From the NCBI GenBank assembly GCA_002238965.1, contig MPNJ01000001.1, forward strand, positions 368,449 through 432,448: a stretch of 64,000 nt of DNA. Reading direction: 5' to 3'. The stretch comes from Nitrospinae bacterium bin107 (GTDB lineage Bacteria; UBA8248). A program made the translations under genes and the position numbers. A model generated the notes under the pieces. It was not told the DNA's origin. It made no database searches and saw nothing but the letters and a program-made list of their open reading frames with translations. Positions within the stretch are counted from its first letter, which is position 1. Every line of letters begins with the position of its first letter. Shown one piece after another: positions 61,941 through 64,000 of this stretch.

Positions 61941-62285
61941 CCCGCATGCGAGGCTGCGAAATACGCGAACGCGCTGACGGGCCTGCCCGTATGAATGGCT
62001 GTGAAAAGCGCGAACTCCCCGCCGGGTCTGCCCGTATGAATGGCTGCGAAATACGAGAACGCGTCGCCGGGTCTGCCCATATGAACGCCTTCGGGAGATT
62101 TCCTCATTTCATCGACTCCGATTCCGCCTGAAAGGCCGCAAGCGATATGTGCGTCTGCCGGGCCCGCCTTCATCAAAGGCTGCGTGAAGCGAAGGTGCGC
62201 CACGAGGACCGCCCATATCAGAGGCTGCGAGCAATACGGGCTTCCACCCGGCCTGCCCGCATGAAAGGCTACAGGAGTCTCCCTG
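61941..62285. repeat. 45-bp tandem repeat array (minisatellite)
   Basis: At least three clear head-to-tail units of 45 bp (61941-61985, 61986-62030, 62031-62075), each reading CCCGTATGAATGGCTGYGAA at its start and ending GCCGGGTCTG or close. A part-unit follows at 62076, and decayed units with altered spacing continue at about 62124, 62163, 62212 and 62256. Because 45 is a multiple of three, frames stay open on both strands: 15-residue periods appear on minus (HTGRPGGEFALFTAI-like) and plus (RMNGCEKRELPAGSA-like). No ribosome site or family supports a gene. Confidence 0.75.
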
Positions 62286-62300
62286 AAAGACGCTTACGGC

Positions 62301-62320
62301 AAATGCGGGCAATTGCGGGC
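62301..62320. repeat. 20-nt direct repeat flanking the 45-bp array, right copy
   Basis: Second copy of the motif at 61724-61743, with 19 of 20 bases identical. It sits just past the last decayed 45-bp unit. Confidence 0.6.
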
Positions 62321-62597
62321 TGCAGGCCTGCCAAGGAGAAGATCGTGGTTTTTGTCGGGAGCGAAACGACAGGTCCTCCCCTGCGTTCAATCCCGGCCGA
62401 TGGGAGGAAGCGTCTTACCGGCCCGCCGTGAATCAGGGTGGTGACTTCGCGCCTATCATCCTGTTATCGTTTCAGGATCAGCAAAGTTGCGGCACGAACG
62501 ACAAAACGCATGAGAATATCCAGTCCATCCAGCAAGCCACGGCGTGGATGTGGAAGCCGGTGTGCTGAAAGCGCCCGTCCGAAAGGAGAGTTTCGTC

Positions 62598-63587
62598 ATG
62601 ATGCGCCATTTTATTCTGATCCTGTCGGCATTCTCTCTCCTGGGCTGCGCCGGAGGCGGGGGCGGCGGTTTCGCCGGAGAGGACCGGGTGGACTTCAAAA
62701 GGGTCACCCGTTTCGACGGCCGGGTCCTCGACGTGGAAGTAACGCCGGCGGACGGGCGCACGCTCAGGCTCAACACGGCCAGGGACGCCGCGTATTCCTC
62801 ATCCACCACGCCGGCCCTGCCCGACCACTCCGGCCGCTTCTGGACGCTTTTCAACAGAACGAGCGAAAACACCACCATCGTTTACGCGCTCCTCAACTGG
62901 GACAACGACGTGCAGACCGACTATCTGGTCGCCGGGTGGTGGCTCCAGTTCGAGGGGCGGCCCCGATATCCGCGCTTTCCCGTTTTCGCGTCCGAGAGAG
63001 GCATATTCGTCGAGGGCACGGAACTCGACACCTCCAATCCGCCCGACATGCCCGTAGCGGGAGCGGCGACCTACACCGGTACCTCGGGCGGCCTCTACGC
63101 GTACCAGTACGGGAGCGGTTGGGGGCAGCTCGCCGGAACCGAGGTGTTCGAAGAGGTTCAGGGGGTCATCAACCTCCTAGCGGACTTTTCCAGCAATACG
63201 ATTCAGGGCTGCATCGGCTGCGCGGGCGACATCGAAATCGGGCACTCTCATCTGCGGCTCGCCCTGGGGTGGAGGCAGGGCGAACCCCCGGCGGCCACCC
63301 CCACCGACTACGAGGTGCATCTCGGCCCCACGCCCTTCACGCGGGGCGGCGCCTTCCGCGCCGCCGACGTGCGGGTCGCGCATCCGGGGCGCAGCGTGGC
63401 GCAATCGGGCGGTTCCTGGGAGGGGCGCTTTTCGAACCGGCCCGACGGCGAGGGAAATCCCCGCCTCGTGGCGGGCACCAGCCTGGCCGAGTTCACGGAA
63501 GCCGACGGCAGCAGGGGATCCTTGGAGGGAATCTTCACCGCACTGAGCGAATCTTTCGGAAACCCGGGGCGAAGCCGGCGGCCTTGA
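62598..63587 (+). CDS. TbpB-like surface lipoprotein
   Basis: 329-residue predicted lipoprotein. ATG 62598 has AAAGGAGAG at 7 bp. The signal ends in the lipobox LLGC with Cys17, followed by a glycine run typical of a flexible anchor. The C-terminal half resembles the beta-barrel domain of transferrin-binding protein B-like surface lipoproteins: AGAATYTGTSGGLYAY, then DFSSNTIQGCIGC (usual DF-x-x-x-T-x-x-G-x-I), later GGSWEGRFSNRPD and SLEGIFTALSESF, where G-x-W-x-G-x-F and G-x-F strands alternate. Cys residues in QGCIGCAG may form a local disulfide. No TonB receptor or Slam gene adjoins it, so the ligand is open. Confidence 0.7.
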   Translation: MMRHFILILSAFSLLGCAGGGGGGFAGEDRVDFKRVTRFDGRVLDVEVTPADGRTLRLNTARDAAYSSSTTPALPDHSGRFWTLFNRTSENTTIVYALLNWDNDVQTDYLVAGWWLQFEGRPRYPRFPVFASERGIFVEGTELDTSNPPDMPVAGAATYTGTSGGLYAYQYGSGWGQLAGTEVFEEVQGVINLLADFSSNTIQGCIGCAGDIEIGHSHLRLALGWRQGEPPAATPTDYEVHLGPTPFTRGGAFRAADVRVAHPGRSVAQSGGSWEGRFSNRPDGEGNPRLVAGTSLAEFTEADGSRGSLEGIFTALSESFGNPGRSRRP

Positions 63588-63793
63588 TGCGGAGCGAATA
63601 GCGGGTCGCCCTGGCGCGCTGCCAACGGCGCCCATCCGTCAACGGCTTGACATCTCCCGGCGCATCCTTTGCCGGGGATTGTTGAAAAAGTCCGATAAAG
63701 GAGGAATGGACGCAAGTGGCCGTAGCCGGACGACCCTTATCGGGGTTGTCCGGCCCCCGTGCCTGTCCGCTAAAACCCAACCCCCCCCTACCC

Positions 63794-63877
63794 CCCCTTG
63801 TCAGGGGGGCAAGAAAAAGCAAAACCACCTCGGTCTGGCGGGGGCGCATCGCCTTTTTATACCCCCCTGACAAGGGG
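63794..63877. repeat. 16-bp perfect inverted repeat pair
   Basis: CCCCTTGTCAGGGGGG (63794-63809) and its exact reverse complement CCCCCCTGACAAGGGG (63862-63877) enclose 52 bp. The whole is 84 bp long and looks like a small non-autonomous palindromic element. The right arm overlaps the presumed IS end, so the IS may have inserted into or next to it. Confidence 0.7.
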
Positions 63878-63887
63878 CTGTTGAAAA
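63874..63887 (+). mobile_element. Probable terminal motif of an insertion sequence
   Basis: GGGGCTGTTGAAAA immediately precedes the transposase-like start at 63948 and is identical over 14 bases to a motif at 21257-21270. Ends of this type are common in IS5/IS1182-like elements, but the other end is outside the window. Confidence 0.45.
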
Positions 63888-63947
63888 ACCCCCGGCATTG
63901 TGATTGGGTGTAATGACACTATCTCGCCCGAGATGGGAGTTCCCTCG

Positions 63948-64000
63948 ATGATAGGCAGCAAGAGGCGCGAGCAGATGGATTTGTTCGTGGCGGGCTCGCT
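63948..64000 (+). CDS. Transposase, N-terminal fragment cut by window edge
   Basis: Only the first 17-18 codons are in the window, reading MIGSKRREQMDLFVAGSL. The start follows GGGAG. The QMDLFVAGSL opening is reminiscent of DDE transposases of the IS1182 type, and the position 60 bp inside an IS-end-like motif supports this. Family and completeness cannot be judged from so little sequence. Confidence 0.4.
   Translation, partial: MIGSKRREQMDLFVAGS

Larger units (their letters stand above)
61637..62597. other. 960-bp non-coding, repeat-bearing intergenic region
   Basis: Lies between the malG-like and TbpB-like genes. It contains the putative operon-end hairpin, the 20-nt direct repeats and the 45-bp array. 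The stretch 61765-61925 is AT-rich and shows the doubled motif TTTATCGATATTTATCGATTTTC near 61876. Open frames here are not supported as genes. Confidence 0.5.
63588..63947. other. Intergenic region with inverted repeats and IS end
   Basis: No gene. It carries the 16-bp inverted repeat at 63794-63809 and 63862-63877, homopolymeric C and G runs near 63781-63810, an imperfect IS-end motif (GATTGTTGAAAAAG) near 63677, and the presumed IS end from 63874. Tandem ends suggest repeated insertion at this site. Confidence 0.5.

Noticed and set aside
61766..62203. Minus-strand open frame with 15-residue repeats
   Set aside because: Frame stays open only because the 45-bp unit is a multiple of three. 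No ribosome site, no signal and the composition changes abruptly outside the array.
61941..62285. CRISPR array
   Set aside because: Units are contiguous 45-bp tandem copies without unique spacers, and no cas genes are near.
1..64000. tRNA or rRNA genes
   Set aside because: All intergenic stretches were read by eye for cloverleaf patterns and TTCRANNC T-loops with CCA ends; none was convincing. A covariance search could still find one.

Overview
The window is a dense, high-GC (by eye about 60%) stretch of a Gram-negative bacterial chromosome. Proteobacterial-style content (PhoBR/Pst, TRAP and tripartite tricarboxylate transporters, a lipobox lipoprotein, Tat and Sec signal peptides) supports this. 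The exact lineage cannot be read from the sequence. The profile (many ABC/TRAP/TTT uptake systems, hydantoinase, MmgE/PrpD and LLM enzymes, urea and nitrate use, dispersed palindromes) fits uncultured marine, sponge or soil heterotrophs such as alphaproteobacteria, SAR324, Tectomicrobia or Rokubacteria. That is inference only. No rRNA, tRNA, CRISPR array or prophage was recognised.

Layout. 1-7959 (minus): a urea utilisation operon, urtABCDE followed by ureABC, with ureC cut by the left edge. 8232-9617 (plus): an MmgE/PrpD-family gene. 9638-10761 (minus): a MetE-like gene broken by a frameshift. 10897-13964 (minus): a tctC-tctB-tctA importer. 14186-17723: a small glycan islet (methyltransferase, GT4 and GT25 glycosyltransferases). 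17893-20948 (minus): an SsuABC/TauABC-like importer whose permease carries an extra N-terminal membrane module. 20949-21648: a repeat-rich gap, followed by a small coiled-coil membrane protein. 22125-28896 (minus): a catabolic block of acyl-CoA ligase, LLM oxidoreductase and the two hydantoinase/oxoprolinase subunits. 29069-34215 (minus): nitrate assimilation (nirA, narK-type transporter, narB/nasA-type nitrate reductase). 34465-39423: RraA-like protein, zinc alcohol dehydrogenase and a TRAP transporter whose binding protein is on the opposite strand. 39611-41427: a DinB-like protein, a YHS protein and a CMD-family protein. 41459-44964 (minus): a Dpp/Opp-type peptide importer. 45466-46503 (plus): a ketopantoate-reductase-family enzyme. 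46624-56658 (minus): the full phosphate regulon phoB-phoR, pstS-pstC-pstA-pstB-phoU with a Pho box before pstS. 56915-61636 (plus): a MalK/E/F/G-type sugar or polyol importer. 61637-62597: a gap with a 45-bp tandem repeat array. 62598-63587 (plus): a TbpB-like lipoprotein. 63588-64000: inverted repeats and the start of an insertion sequence.

Functionally this is a nutrient-scavenging segment. Urea is imported and hydrolysed to ammonia, nitrate is imported and reduced to ammonium by ferredoxin-type enzymes, and phosphate uptake is under PhoBR control. Organic substrates enter by seven separate binding-protein-dependent systems.

The most striking pattern is that all seven solute-binding-protein genes (urtA, tctC, ssuA/tauA-like, dctP, dppA, pstS, malE-like) are followed within about 10-85 bp of the stop codon by a strong GC-rich stem-loop of unrelated sequence. 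Other points of interest are two apparent domain fusions (permease with a TM2-like module; HyuB with a C-terminal barrel-like domain), greatly enlarged PstC and PstA, and the minisatellite beside the surface lipoprotein and the IS.
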